Source: CAVPUA01 sp963708805
GTDB taxonomy: Bacteria; Actinomycetota; Actinomycetes; Mycobacteriales; Jatrophihabitantaceae
NCBI GenBank assembly: GCA_963708805.1
Contig: CAVPUA010000003.1
Coordinates: 2,356,001-2,420,000 of the forward strand
Length of the DNA stretch: 64,000 nt
Reading direction: 5' to 3'
The number at the start of each line of letters is the position of its first letter. Positions within the stretch are counted from its first letter, which is position 1. The position numbers were made by a program, and so were the translations under genes. The notes beneath the pieces were generated by a model. That model made no database searches, was not told the DNA's origin, and saw only the letters and a list, made by a program, of their open reading frames with translations. Shown in pieces: positions 20,042 to 28,859 of the stretch.

Positions 20042-20989
20042 GTGACGCAGACGCCGGTTGCGCCCGCTGCCGCGGGCTCCGATCCGGTACCCGGCGTCGA
20101 GCGCACCTCGCGGACCCGTCGCCGTTCCCGGCTCGCCGCCTATGTCGCACTGACCAAGCCGCGGATCATCGAACTGCTGCTGGTGACGACGCTCCCGGCC
20201 ATGATCCTGGCCGCCCACGGGCTGCCCAAGCTCACCGTGGTGATCGCCACCCTGATCGGCGGCACGCTGGCCGCCGGCAGCGCGAACGCCCTGAACTGCT
20301 ACGTCGACCGCGACATCGACGCCCTGATGCGCCGCACCGGGCATCGGCCCCTCGCCCGCCACGAGGTCGAGCCGCGGGCCGCCCTGATCTTCGGCAGCGT
20401 CCTGGGCGTCATCGCCATCGGGGTCATGGCCGCCGCCACGAACTGGCTCGCCGCCGTTCTGACCGCGGTGGCCATCGCGTTCTACGTCATCGTCTACACG
20501 ATGCTGCTCAAGCGCCGCACGTCCCAGAACATCGTGTGGGGCGGGGCGGCCGGCTGCATGCCGGTGCTCATCGGCTGGGCCGCGGTGACGGATCGGCTGT
20601 CGTGGGCGCCGTTCATCCTGTTCCTGGTGGTTTTCTTCTGGACGCCGCCCCACTTCTGGGCGCTGGCCATCCGCTATCGCGAGGACTACGCGCGCGCCAA
20701 CGTCCCGATGCTTCCCGTCGTTGCGTCCGAGATCCGCGTCGCGCGCGACATCGTCATCTACGCCTGGCTCACGGTGGCGGCGTCCCTGGCCCTCTGGCCC
20801 GTCGCGACCGGCTGGCTCTACCCGATTCTCGCCGGACTGGCGGGAGCCGCTCTTCTCGTGACGGCTCACCGGCTCTACGCGCGCAGCCGGGCGGGCGAGC
20901 CGGCCCAGCCGATGCAGCTGTTCCATCTCTCGAACAGCTACCTCGCGTTCGTGTTCGTCGCGGTTGCTGTCGACACCTTCGTCCGCTGA
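20042..20989 (+). CDS. ctaB: Protoheme IX farnesyltransferase (heme O synthase)
   Basis: Polytopic UbiA-family prenyltransferase that adds a farnesyl group to heme B. It has the two Asp-rich motifs NCYVDRDIDALMRRTGHRPL and YREDYARANVPML, a first membrane helix at LLLVTTLPAMILAAHG and about seven to nine in all. 315 residues, intact. GTG 20042 is chosen because of the TACCCT box; the open frame continues upstream to 19898 but that would run through the promoter region. It works with CtaA (24.7 kb) to make heme A for cytochrome oxidase. Confidence 0.95.
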   Translation: MTQTPVAPAAAGSDPVPGVERTSRTRRRSRLAAYVALTKPRIIELLLVTTLPAMILAAHGLPKLTVVIATLIGGTLAAGSANALNCYVDRDIDALMRRTGHRPLARHEVEPRAALIFGSVLGVIAIGVMAAATNWLAAVLTAVAIAFYVIVYTMLLKRRTSQNIVWGGAAGCMPVLIGWAAVTDRLSWAPFILFLVVFFWTPPHFWALAIRYREDYARANVPMLPVVASEIRVARDIVIYAWLTVAASLALWPVATGWLYPILAGLAGAALLVTAHRLYARSRAGEPAQPMQLFHLSNSYLAFVFVAVAVDTFVR

Positions 20990-20993
20990 GGCG

Positions 20994-22526
20994 TCAGCCC
21001 GCGGTCAGGCTGAACGGGATCGACGCCGGCGTCGGCACGGACTCCTTGTACGTCCCACTGGTGTTGCCGTACGTCTGGTTCACGGTCCCGCCGATCGTGA
21101 TGGTGCCGGTGGTCACGCCGGCCGGCACCTCGAACACGAGATAGACCTGGTCGTCGGTGCCGGTGTTCTTGGCGGGCACGGCCGCGCTGCCCGTGGGCGT
21201 GAAGGTCACGAGACCGGCGGGGAACGCGAACGGCCCGGCGTCGTGGGTTCCGCTGTAGCTCAGCCCCACGTGCAGGATCGCCGTGCCGGGACTGCTGGCC
21301 GTCACCGCGGTGGCCCCACCGTCGTCGGTGTAGCTCAGCGTGGCCCGGGAGAAGGTGGCCGTCGCGGTCTGCGAGGTTCCAGTCGTGCCGTCCTCGAACC
21401 CGACCGCCGGTGAATAGCTGAACGTGATCGCCGCGGTGGCGCCGGAGTTCAGCTCGCGGTTCTGGCGGGCCAGCACGGCGATGTTGCCGGCGCCAGGTTT
21501 GCCGTCCAACAGGGAGATCGACTGGGTGAGGCCGCTGTCGCTCAGGACGAGATCGACGGTCTTTGCCGTCGTCGGCACCGCCACCACGTAGTCGGCCGCC
21601 GCCTTGGCCGGTAGCGGGCGTCCCGTGCCTCCGTCGACCGAGACGGCGGCCTGGGCCGACAGGTCGGCCGACGTTCCGTCGTTCCCCATCGCGCCGGTGG
21701 TCGCAAACGCGATCAGCTTCTGGCCGGCCGGCGCGGTCCGCGCGTCGTCACCGTGGCCATAACGACTGACCGGGCCGAGGTTGGTCAGGGCGATGCCGCC
21801 ACTCAACGACCCCATGACCGCGGTCGCGGGCGCCTTGGCGACCGTCTGGCCGGTGAGGTCGGCGCTCACCAGCGCGTCCTTGTCGGCTGGGGGCGGACTC
21901 GGCGCCTTGAGTCCACCGCTTCCCGCGGGCGCGGATTTGCCGTCCGGCCGCTTCAGTTGGAGCTCTGTAGGCAGCTCGGCGGGCGTGGCCGATTCCGGCT
22001 GGTCAGCGGCGGTCAGTCGGACCGCGCCCGCCGTCGACGACGTCGTCAGGCCGAAGTTGAGATAGCTCTGCGCGGGGTCTCCATCGACGAAGAGCACCGG
22101 CCCGCAGCGCAGATCGGTGTCGACGTCGGTCTTCTTCGCACCCGCGGCGGGCGTCTTGGGGACGGCGTAGTAGCAGCGGGTGTCGCCGTCCTTGGCGCCG
22201 TGTCGTTTGGCGACGACCGCGTCCAGATTCGACTCGGCCGCGCTCAACGTGCCGGCCGCGTTGTCGATCTTGTGACCTTGGTAGGTCAAGGACGGACTGC
22301 TCCGGAAGAACGCGAAGTAGCCGCCGGTGACGAGTCCGGCGACGAGAACGACCACCGCGGCGCCGCCGATGATGACCTTGCTGCGCGAGATCCGCCTGCG
22401 GGCGGGCAGGGGAGGCGCACTCGTCGGCGCGACGGCCTGCTCGCGGTGTTCGCTCCAGACCTGTCCGTCGAAGTAACGCAGCCATCCCTCGTGATCGGGG
22501 TCCGGATACCAGCCGGCCTCGGCCAT
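20994..22526 (-). CDS. DUF2510 membrane-anchored protein of unknown function
   Basis: 510 residues, intact. The first 30 residues are a DUF2510 domain (AGWYPDPDHEGWLRYFDGQVW), a short Trp-rich module found on actinobacterial membrane proteins. A basic stretch (RRRISRSK) and one membrane helix (about 50-72, VIIGGAAVVVLVAGLVTGGY) follow, then about 430 residues predicted outside the cell, rich in Thr, Ser, Ala and Pro, with no family I recognise. Cys residues are few (RCYYAV, LRCGP) and might form a disulphide. ATG 22526 has AGGTGGC upstream; longer upstream reading is not supported. It converges on ctaB with a 4-base gap. Confidence 0.8.
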   Translation of the reverse strand: MAEAGWYPDPDHEGWLRYFDGQVWSEHREQAVAPTSAPPLPARRRISRSKVIIGGAAVVVLVAGLVTGGYFAFFRSSPSLTYQGHKIDNAAGTLSAAESNLDAVVAKRHGAKDGDTRCYYAVPKTPAAGAKKTDVDTDLRCGPVLFVDGDPAQSYLNFGLTTSSTAGAVRLTAADQPESATPAELPTELQLKRPDGKSAPAGSGGLKAPSPPPADKDALVSADLTGQTVAKAPATAVMGSLSGGIALTNLGPVSRYGHGDDARTAPAGQKLIAFATTGAMGNDGTSADLSAQAAVSVDGGTGRPLPAKAAADYVVAVPTTAKTVDLVLSDSGLTQSISLLDGKPGAGNIAVLARQNRELNSGATAAITFSYSPAVGFEDGTTGTSQTATATFSRATLSYTDDGGATAVTASSPGTAILHVGLSYSGTHDAGPFAFPAGLVTFTPTGSAAVPAKNTGTDDQVYLVFEVPAGVTTGTITIGGTVNQTYGNTSGTYKESVPTPASIPFSLTAG

Positions 22527-22607
22527 GGGCGCCACCTGTCTCGTTGACGTGGGGGAAGCCTGAATGTTGGCAGACGCCGGACAATCTCGACAAGCGAGCG
22601 CGGCCCC

Positions 22608-22613
22608 TACGAT
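22608..22613 (+). promoter_or_regulatory. -10 box of leaderless ATP-grasp gene promoter
   Basis: TACGAT lies 7 bases before ATG 22621, with no Shine-Dalgarno. Confidence 0.45.
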
Positions 22614-22620
22614 TCGGATC

Positions 22621-23493
22621 ATGACGATTGCCATCGCCACGTGTTCCATGCTGCCCGACGGCGACGAGGACGCCGCGCTGCTGCGCGATGCTCTGGCCGC
22701 CCTCGGAGTCGGCGCGCAATGGTGCGTCTGGAACGACACGGACGTCGATTGGGACGCGTACGACCTGGTCGTGCTGCGGTCGACGTGGGACTACACGTCC
22801 GAGCACGACGACTTCCTGCGCTGGGTCGGCTCGCTCGACAGAGTCGTCAACGGTGCGGACGTCGTCGCGTGGAACAGCGACAAGACCTACCTGCGCGATC
22901 TCGGCGCGGCCGGGGTACCCGTGGTCGCCACCACGTGGTCCGCGCCGGGCGAGCCGGTGGTGCTCCCCGACGGAGTGGAGTTCGTCGTGAAGCCCTCGGT
23001 GGGCGCCGGTTCGATGGGCGTCGGACGCTTCACGGCCGGCGACCACGAGCCGGCCCTCGCCCACGCGTCCCGGCTGCACGCGGCCGGGCGGACGGTCATG
23101 ATCCAGCCCTACGTCACCGACGTGGACACCGTCGGCGAGACCGCCCTGGTCTACCTGGGCGGCCGGTTCAGCCACGCGATACGCAAGGCGGCGATGCTGC
23201 CATCGGCCTCGGTCAACGAGCTGCGATTGGGCTATTCGCGAACCCTCTACGTCGAGGAGAAGATCTCGGCCCGCGAACCGAGCGCCGCTGAACTCGCGCT
23301 CGGCGAACGTGTCGTCGATTTCGTCCGTTCCCGTTTCGGCGACCTCGTCTACACCCGTGTCGATCTGCTCCCGGCGGACCAGGGGCCGGTCGTCATCGAG
23401 CTCGAGCTCGTCGAGCCGTCCCTGTTCCTCGAGTTCGCCGACGGCGCGGCCGGCCGGGCGGCGGCCGCCATCGCCAATCGGCTCACGGCATGA
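22621..23493 (+). CDS. ATP-grasp ligase-like protein (RimK/DcsG-like)
   Basis: 290 residues, intact. It has the ATP-grasp pattern: an N-terminal domain with DLVVLRSTWDYTSEHDDFLRW, then the first ATP-binding strand VEFVVKPSVGAGSMGVGRF, the glycine-free lid region around MIQPYVTDVDTVGETALVYL, and the metal/ATP triad end DLVYTRVDLL ... VIELELVEPSLFLEF. The overall pattern resembles DcsG-type cyclo-ligases and related actinobacterial proteins; the substrate cannot be told. Its stop overlaps the DUF445 start (ATGA), so the two may work together. Confidence 0.82.
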   Translation: MTIAIATCSMLPDGDEDAALLRDALAALGVGAQWCVWNDTDVDWDAYDLVVLRSTWDYTSEHDDFLRWVGSLDRVVNGADVVAWNSDKTYLRDLGAAGVPVVATTWSAPGEPVVLPDGVEFVVKPSVGAGSMGVGRFTAGDHEPALAHASRLHAAGRTVMIQPYVTDVDTVGETALVYLGGRFSHAIRKAAMLPSASVNELRLGYSRTLYVEEKISAREPSAAELALGERVVDFVRSRFGDLVYTRVDLLPADQGPVVIELELVEPSLFLEFADGAAGRAAAAIANRLTA

Positions 23494-24737
23494 CGTTGCC
23501 CAGTCCCGCTCCCGAGCGGGTTCGGGCGCTGCGCCGAATGAAGGTGGTCGCCGGTGGTCTGCTGGTGGTTGCTGCCGCGGTCTTCGTCATCTGCGTCACG
23601 GTCGGCAACGGGCGCGGTGCCTGGCCCTATATCCAGGCCACGGCCGAAGCGTCCATGGTCGGCGGTCTGGCCGACTGGTTCGCGGTCACCGCGCTGTTCC
23701 GCCACCCGTTGGGCCTGCCGATCCCGCACACCGCGATCGTGCCTCGCAAGAAGGACCAGATCGGCGCCGCACTCGCGTCGTTCGTCGAGCAGAACTTCCT
23801 GACCGCCGACGTCGTCGGCGAGCGGATCGCCGCGGTCGAGGTGCCGCGACGGCTCGGCGAGTGGCTGGCGACGCCGGCCCACGCCGCGCGGTTGTCCGAG
23901 GAGCTCGGCGCGGCCGTCGGCCAGGCCGCGGGCCTGCTCCGGGACGACGAGTTGCGCGAGGCCGTGACGTCCTTCATCGATCGCAAACTGCACGAGGTCG
24001 AGTTGGCGCCGATCCTGGCGCGAACCGTCGATGCGATCTGCGACTCCGGACAGCACCAGGTCGCGCTGACCGCCGGCCTGCGGGGCTTGACCCGCTTTCT
24101 CGAGGAGAACCGGGCGCTGTTTCGTCAGCGCGTGGCTGAAGAGTCTCCCGACTGGGTGCCCAACTGGGTCGACGAGCGGGTGTTCAACCGGGCCTTCGTC
24201 GCGGTCCAGGAGTTCCTGTCCGACGTGATGGACAACCCCGAACACGAGTTGCGCCACCAGTTCGACCGGCGGCTGCGGGACTACGCGCAGGAACTGCGGA
24301 CCAATCCGGTCGCCGCGGCGAATGCCGAACTGGCCAAGGCCCATCTGCTCGACCATCCCGAGGTGCACGCGTGGCTCGCGACGATCTGGACGCACCTGCG
24401 GGCGGCCGTCCTGAGCGGATCGCGGCAACCGGAGTCCGAGCTCCAGCGGACCGTCGCCTCGGTGGCGATGCAGCTCGGCAACGCGTTGCGCGGCGACACC
24501 GAGCTGCGGGCCAAGGTCGACGGCTGGATCACGTCGGCGACGAGCTTCGTCCTGACCCGGTACTCCGACGACATCGCGGGCATCATCTCCTCCACGATCG
24601 AGCGCTGGGACTCGTACGAGACCGGGCGTCGGATCGAGGTGCAGGTGGGTCGCGATCTGCAGTTCATCCGGGTGAACGGGACCGTCGTGGGGGCGCTCGT
24701 GGGGTTGTTGATCTACACCGTCGGCCGGCTGCTCTGA
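23490..24737 (+). CDS. DUF445 family membrane protein
   Basis: 415 residues, intact. One membrane helix near the N-terminus (about 19-38) is followed by the DUF445 signature ATAEASMVGGLADWFAVTALFRHPLGLPIPHTAIVPRKK, repeated helical segments and a final membrane helix (GTVVGALVGLLIYTVGRLL), so both ends are anchored. The function of the family is unknown; members occur in envelope contexts. It overlaps the ATP-grasp gene by 4 bases and its 3' end overlaps ctaA (convergent) by 25 bases. Confidence 0.85.
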   Translation: MTLPSPAPERVRALRRMKVVAGGLLVVAAAVFVICVTVGNGRGAWPYIQATAEASMVGGLADWFAVTALFRHPLGLPIPHTAIVPRKKDQIGAALASFVEQNFLTADVVGERIAAVEVPRRLGEWLATPAHAARLSEELGAAVGQAAGLLRDDELREAVTSFIDRKLHEVELAPILARTVDAICDSGQHQVALTAGLRGLTRFLEENRALFRQRVAEESPDWVPNWVDERVFNRAFVAVQEFLSDVMDNPEHELRHQFDRRLRDYAQELRTNPVAAANAELAKAHLLDHPEVHAWLATIWTHLRAAVLSGSRQPESELQRTVASVAMQLGNALRGDTELRAKVDGWITSATSFVLTRYSDDIAGIISSTIERWDSYETGRRIEVQVGRDLQFIRVNGTVVGALVGLLIYTVGRLL

Positions 24738-25651
24738 GCGACCCGCATCCAGCGCGGATCGAGCTGCACCAGGACGACCAGCGCGGAGATCCACACCAGG
24801 CAGGCGCCGAACATGTGCAGCCCGACGAGCAGAGGCGGTACGTGCAGGAAGTACTGCGTGTAGCCGATGACACCCTGCGCGAGTTCGACGCCGAACAACC
24901 ACCAGGCCGCGGTGCGCGCGTGGGCGTTGACGCGCAGTGCGTAGAGCAGCGCGATCAAGCCGACGGTCAGTCCGATCAGCACCATCACCGAGTCAGCGTG
25001 CAGCTGCGCGACACCGGCCGGGCTCAGGCCGGTGCGGTGCAGTCGGCCGTTGTCGTCCAGATCGCCCGCGTGTGGTCCGCTGCCCGTGACGATGGTCCCG
25101 ATGGCGAGCACGCACGCAGTCACGGCCACGAGCCCGCGGGCGAGTAGCTGCGCCGGCGCGGGCGACACGACCGGTGTGACACCGCGCAGGCGGAGATAGA
25201 GCAACAGGGTGACCGCGATCAGCGACATCGACAGCAGGAAGTGCAGCGCCACCAGCCAGGGGTTGAGGTCGGTCAGCACCACGATGCCGCCGAGCACCGC
25301 CTGGGCCGGAATGCCGAGGAACGCAACCAGGGCCAGCCGTTGCTCGGTGCGTTGCCGCCAGGCGATCAGCAGCGTCGCCACGACCACGACGGTCAGGACG
25401 AACGTCAGCGAGCGATTGCTGAACTCGATCGCGCTGTGGATGCCCAGCTTGCGTGTCGGGACGAGCGAGCCCCCTGAGCACCGCGGCCAGGTGGGGCAGC
25501 CCAGGCCGGAGTTGGTGAGGCGGACCGCGCCACCTGTGACGACGATGACGACGTTGGCGATCACGGACGCCAGCGCAAGACCGCGCAGCAAGTCCGGACG
25601 GGCGGTCCAGGCGGGTAGCCGATCGCGCGCGGGCGCGTCCAGGGTCGTCAC
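24713..25651 (-). CDS. ctaA: Heme A synthase (COX15/CtaA)
   Basis: Membrane oxygenase that converts heme O to heme A. Eight membrane segments; conserved GGAVRLTNSGLGCPTWPRC near the start, heme-ligand His residues in GIHSAIEFSNR, LVALHFLLSM, VAQLHADSVM and LLVGLHMFGA. Intact. I choose GTG 25651 because it overlaps the ABC permease stop (GTGA); upstream starts to 25666 are also open. It follows the ABC pair on the minus strand, the arrangement also seen in mycobacteria. Confidence 0.93.
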   Translation of the reverse strand: MTTLDAPARDRLPAWTARPDLLRGLALASVIANVVIVVTGGAVRLTNSGLGCPTWPRCSGGSLVPTRKLGIHSAIEFSNRSLTFVLTVVVVATLLIAWRQRTEQRLALVAFLGIPAQAVLGGIVVLTDLNPWLVALHFLLSMSLIAVTLLLYLRLRGVTPVVSPAPAQLLARGLVAVTACVLAIGTIVTGSGPHAGDLDDNGRLHRTGLSPAGVAQLHADSVMVLIGLTVGLIALLYALRVNAHARTAAWWLFGVELAQGVIGYTQYFLHVPPLLVGLHMFGACLVWISALVVLVQLDPRWMRVAQSSRPTV

Positions 25652-26421
25652 TCCCACTTGAACCACCGGGCGGCGGCGGGCAAGGCGACCGCGGCCCAGA
25701 CCAGCAGCGTCACCAGCGGGCCGACCGGCAGGAAGTGCCCGCCCTGCAGAACCCGGTGCAATCCGTCCGAGAGCGCCGCGGACGGCAGGTACTGCAGGAC
25801 GTCGTGCGCGCCGGCGGGATATTTCGACAACGGGATCGCGATGCCGCCCGCGAACAGCAGGACCAGCCAGATCAGGTTCGCCGCGGCGAGCGTCACCTCG
25901 GCCCGTAGCGTCCCGGCGACGAGCAGCCCCAGGCCGCCGAAGGCGAGCGTCCCGACGACGATCAGCACCGCCGCCGAGAACGGATCGCCGTGCGGGTGCC
26001 AGCCCAGGGCCAGGCCGACGCCGCAGACCAAGATCGTCTGGACGACCTCGAGCGCCAGCACCGCCAGCGTCTTGCCGCCGATCAGCACGGATCGGGGCAG
26101 CGCGGTCGCGCCCAGCCGCTTCAGCACCCCGTACTTGCGCTCGAAACCGGTGCCGATGGCCAGCCCGGTGAAGGCCGCGCTCATGACCGACAGCGCCAGG
26201 ATGCTGGGCACGACGAAGTCGATGCGGCGGTGGTCGTCGCCGCTGCTGATCGAGTACAGCAACGGCAGGTTGAAGAAGAACTCCAGCAGCAGTGGGATGA
26301 CCAGCGTCAGCCCGACCTGCTCGCCGTTGCGCAGCAGCAGCTTGAGCTCCATCACGGCCTGCGCAAGCAGCATCCGCGATCGGGGCGCGGCCGAGGGCGA
26401 CGGCGCGAAGGTCAGGCTCAT
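25648..26421 (-). CDS. ABC-2 type transporter permease
   Basis: 257 residues, intact, six membrane segments. It opens with a cytoplasmic segment (AQAVMELKLLLRNGEQVGLTL) and has the ABC-2 features AFTGLAIGTGFERKYGVLKRLGATALPR and LLFAGGIAIPLSKYPAGAHDVLQYLPSAALSDGLHRVL. It pairs with the upstream ATPase (ATGA overlap) as a small exporter. The substrate is unknown; its fixed position beside ctaA suggests, but does not show, a link with heme or respiration. Confidence 0.9.
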   Translation of the reverse strand: MSLTFAPSPSAAPRSRMLLAQAVMELKLLLRNGEQVGLTLVIPLLLEFFFNLPLLYSISSGDDHRRIDFVVPSILALSVMSAAFTGLAIGTGFERKYGVLKRLGATALPRSVLIGGKTLAVLALEVVQTILVCGVGLALGWHPHGDPFSAAVLIVVGTLAFGGLGLLVAGTLRAEVTLAAANLIWLVLLFAGGIAIPLSKYPAGAHDVLQYLPSAALSDGLHRVLQGGHFLPVGPLVTLLVWAAVALPAAARWFKWE

Positions 26422-27340
26422 GGGCGCAGCTCGCGGCCGGTCAGTTCGAGGAAGACGTCCTCGAGGTGCGCCGTTCGACAGCGAGATCCTGGGCGAGCAC
26501 GCCCTGCGCCGCACACCACGCCGTCAGCGTGGCCAGCAGCTGCGGGTTGACCTCGCCGGTGACGAGGTAACGGCCGGCCTCGATCTCGACGGCGTGGGTG
26601 CCGTGCGGCAGCGCGGCGATCAACGACGTCAGGACCAGGCCGGCGGGCGCGCGGAAGCGGATCTGGCCCTCGGCACCGGCGTGCGTCAGATCGGCCGGCG
26701 ACCCCGCGGCGACCACCCGGCCGGCGTCGACGACCACGACGGTGTCGGCCAAGTGCTCGGCCTCGTCCAGGAAATGCGTCGTGAGCACGACGGTCACCCC
26801 GTCCGTGCGCAGTTTGCTGATGAGGTCCCACGTCCCGCGGCGGGCCTGTGGGTCCATGCCGGCCGTCGGCTCGTCGAGGAACACGAGTGCCGGCCGCGAC
26901 ACCAGCGCCATGGCCAGCGACAGCCGTTGCCGCTGGCCGCCCGACAGGCGCTTGACCGCCGTCCGGGCCGACGCCGACAGTCCGACCCGGTCGAGCAGTT
27001 CGGCGGGGTCGAGCGGGTTGGCGGCGTAGGAGGCGAACAGCCGCAGCAGTTCGCCGGCGCGCGCGCCGGTATAGCCGCCGACGCCGTCCTGCAGCATCAC
27101 GCCGACCTGGGGCCGCAGGCGTGCCGCGTCGCGCACCGGGTCCAGGCCGAGGACGCGAACCTGACCGGAGTCGGCCCGCCGGAACCCCTCGCAGATCTCG
27201 ATCGTCGTGGTCTTGCCGGCGCCGTTGGGCCCGAGCAGCGCGAGCACCTGACCCTGCGGGACGACGAGGCTCAGCCCGTCCACGGCTCGCCGATCGCCAT
27301 AGGACTTGACCAGGTCGGTCAACTCGACGGCGGCATCCAC
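26418..27340 (-). CDS. ABC transporter ATP-binding protein (DrrA-like)
   Basis: Nucleotide-binding subunit: Walker A LLGPNGAGKTTTIE, Q-loop VMLQDGVGGYTGARAGE, signature LSGGQRQRLSLAMAL, Walker B ALVFLDEPTAGMDPQAR, switch His in VVLTTHFLDEAEHLAD. A surplus base near 26472 hides the normal C-terminus (AHLEDVFLELTGRELRP), which ends at 26418 and overlaps the permease ATG. Start is GTG 27340, with a TAGACT box 6 bases upstream. Confidence 0.93.
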
Positions 27341-27346
27341 GCCATG

Positions 27347-27352
27347 AGTCTA
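27347..27352 (-). promoter_or_regulatory. -10 box of leaderless ABC ATPase promoter
   Basis: Read on the minus strand, TAGACT lies 6 bases before GTG 27340. Confidence 0.45.
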
Positions 27353-27394
27353 GGAATGAGCCGGGATCGGGCCGTGATCAGGCCGAGCAAGCTA

Positions 27395-28099
27395 TCAGCT
27401 GAGCGAGGGCGGATGAGCGCTGCTGGGCGAGTAGGAGTCGACGTACTCCTGACCGGAGAGCGCCTGGACGGCCGATCCGGATCTCCTCGGTGATCTCGCG
27501 AAGCTTGCGCGCGCTGCGTTCGTCCTCGGGCCGTCCGGAGAAGTCCAGCGGGGCGCCGAAGCGAACAGCCACCGGCTGGCGGTGCCACCGTCGCGACCCG
27601 GGCGGCAGCACGTCGATCGGTGCCGACCAGTCCGACGGGGACGACAGGCGCGCCGGTTCGCAGGGCGATACGGGCGACGCCCGTGCGGAACTTGTAGAGC
27701 CGGCCGTCGCGGGAGCGGGTGCCTTCGGGATAGATCCCGAACGCGCGGCCCTGGTCGAGCAGATCGACACACAGTTCGACCGATGCCGCCGCCGAGCGGG
27801 CGACCTCACGTTTGACCGGAACCTGTCCGAGCCCCTCGAAGACGGCAGCCATTGCCCGGCCCCGCACTCCGGGCGTGTCGAAATACTCCGCTTTGGCCAG
27901 GTAGAAGACCTGGCGGCGAGCCGCGAGCGGCGTGAACACCTCGTCGGCGAATGACACATGGTTGCCCGCGACGATGACGCGCCCCCTCGCGCGGGACGTT
28001 GGCCAGACCCTCGACCTCGGGCCGGAACACGATCCGCAACGCCGGTGAGACGGTCAGTTCGAGGGTTCGGTAGAGCACGGGCAGAAACGTACTCGACAT
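27395..28099 (-). CDS. 1-acyl-sn-glycerol-3-phosphate acyltransferase (PlsC family)
   Basis: Membrane-bound phospholipid acyltransferase. The catalytic motif is NHVSFADE (NHx4D), and the second motif is GIYPEGTRSRDGRLYKFRTGVARIAL. The C-terminus reads VQALSGQEYVDSYSP, a common actinobacterial ending. Surplus bases near 28005-27965, 27612 and 27475 break it. Start ATG 28099 (STFLPVLYRTLELTV) is preferred to 28150, which would lie only 10 bases from the divergent sufR start. Corrected length is about 230 residues. Confidence 0.9.
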
Positions 28100-28147
28100 C
28101 ACGCCACGCTCGAAGGACCCAGCTCCACGGGCGGGCGGGAAATACGT

Positions 28148-28153
28148 CATACT
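28148..28153 (+). promoter_or_regulatory. Probable -10 box of leaderless sufR promoter
   Basis: CATACT lies 6 bases before GTG 28160, with no ribosome-binding site; this region between plsC and sufR should also hold the SufR operator, which I cannot identify with confidence. Confidence 0.4.
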
Positions 28154-28159
28154 GGTGTT

Positions 28160-28859
28160 GTGAAAATAGCTGGATCGCCGACCGAGGGTCGCACGCGCGA
28201 CGCGGTCGCCCGGCTCCTGCTCGAACAGGGACCGCAGACCGCGGCCGTGCTGGCCGAACGGCTCGCCCTCTCAGCCGCCGGCGTCCGACGGCACTTGGAC
28301 TGCCTGGTGGCCGACGGACTGCTGGTCGAGGTCGAGAGCCGCCGGCCGCTCCGACCCGGGCGAGGCCGACCCGCACGGACGTACGCGCTCACCGACGCCG
28401 GCCGGGCCGCCTTCCCGCACGCCTACGACGACCTGGCAACGACTGCCCTGCGGTATCTGCGCGACACCGGTGGCGAGGCCGCTGTCTCGGCCTTCGCCGA
28501 GCACCGCGCCGAGCACCCTCGCCTCGGTGATCACCGATCGGGTCCACGGGGACGTCGGCTCGCGCGAGCGGGTCGAGTCACTGACCCTCGCGCTGAGCGC
28601 CGAAGGCTACGCCGCCAGCACCGCCGACGCGCCCGTCGCCGAGGCCGGCGTCCAGATCTGCCAGCACCACTGCCCGGTCGCGCACGTCGCGGCCGAGTTC
28701 CCGCAACTGTGCGAAGCCGAGACGCGGGCATTCGAAGGCGTCCTCGGGACTTATGTACAGAGACTGGCCACCATCGCGCACGGCGACGGTGTCTGCACCA
28801 CCCATGTTCCGATCAAGCCCGACCGCCACCGTCACGCAACCAGTGAGGACTTGATATGA
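28160..28859 (+). CDS. sufR: Fe-S cluster-sensing repressor SufR
   Basis: ArsR/DeoR-like winged-helix repressor of the suf operon. The N-terminal HTH (AVLAERLALSAAGVRRHLDCLVADGLL) is followed by a wing; the C-terminal cluster-binding region has CQHHCPVAHVAAEFPQLC and GDGVCTTHVP, giving the conserved Cys residues for an Fe-S cluster. One surplus base near 28517 breaks the frame. Its stop overlaps the sufB ATG (ATGA), so it is the first gene of the operon and probably autoregulated. Confidence 0.93.
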
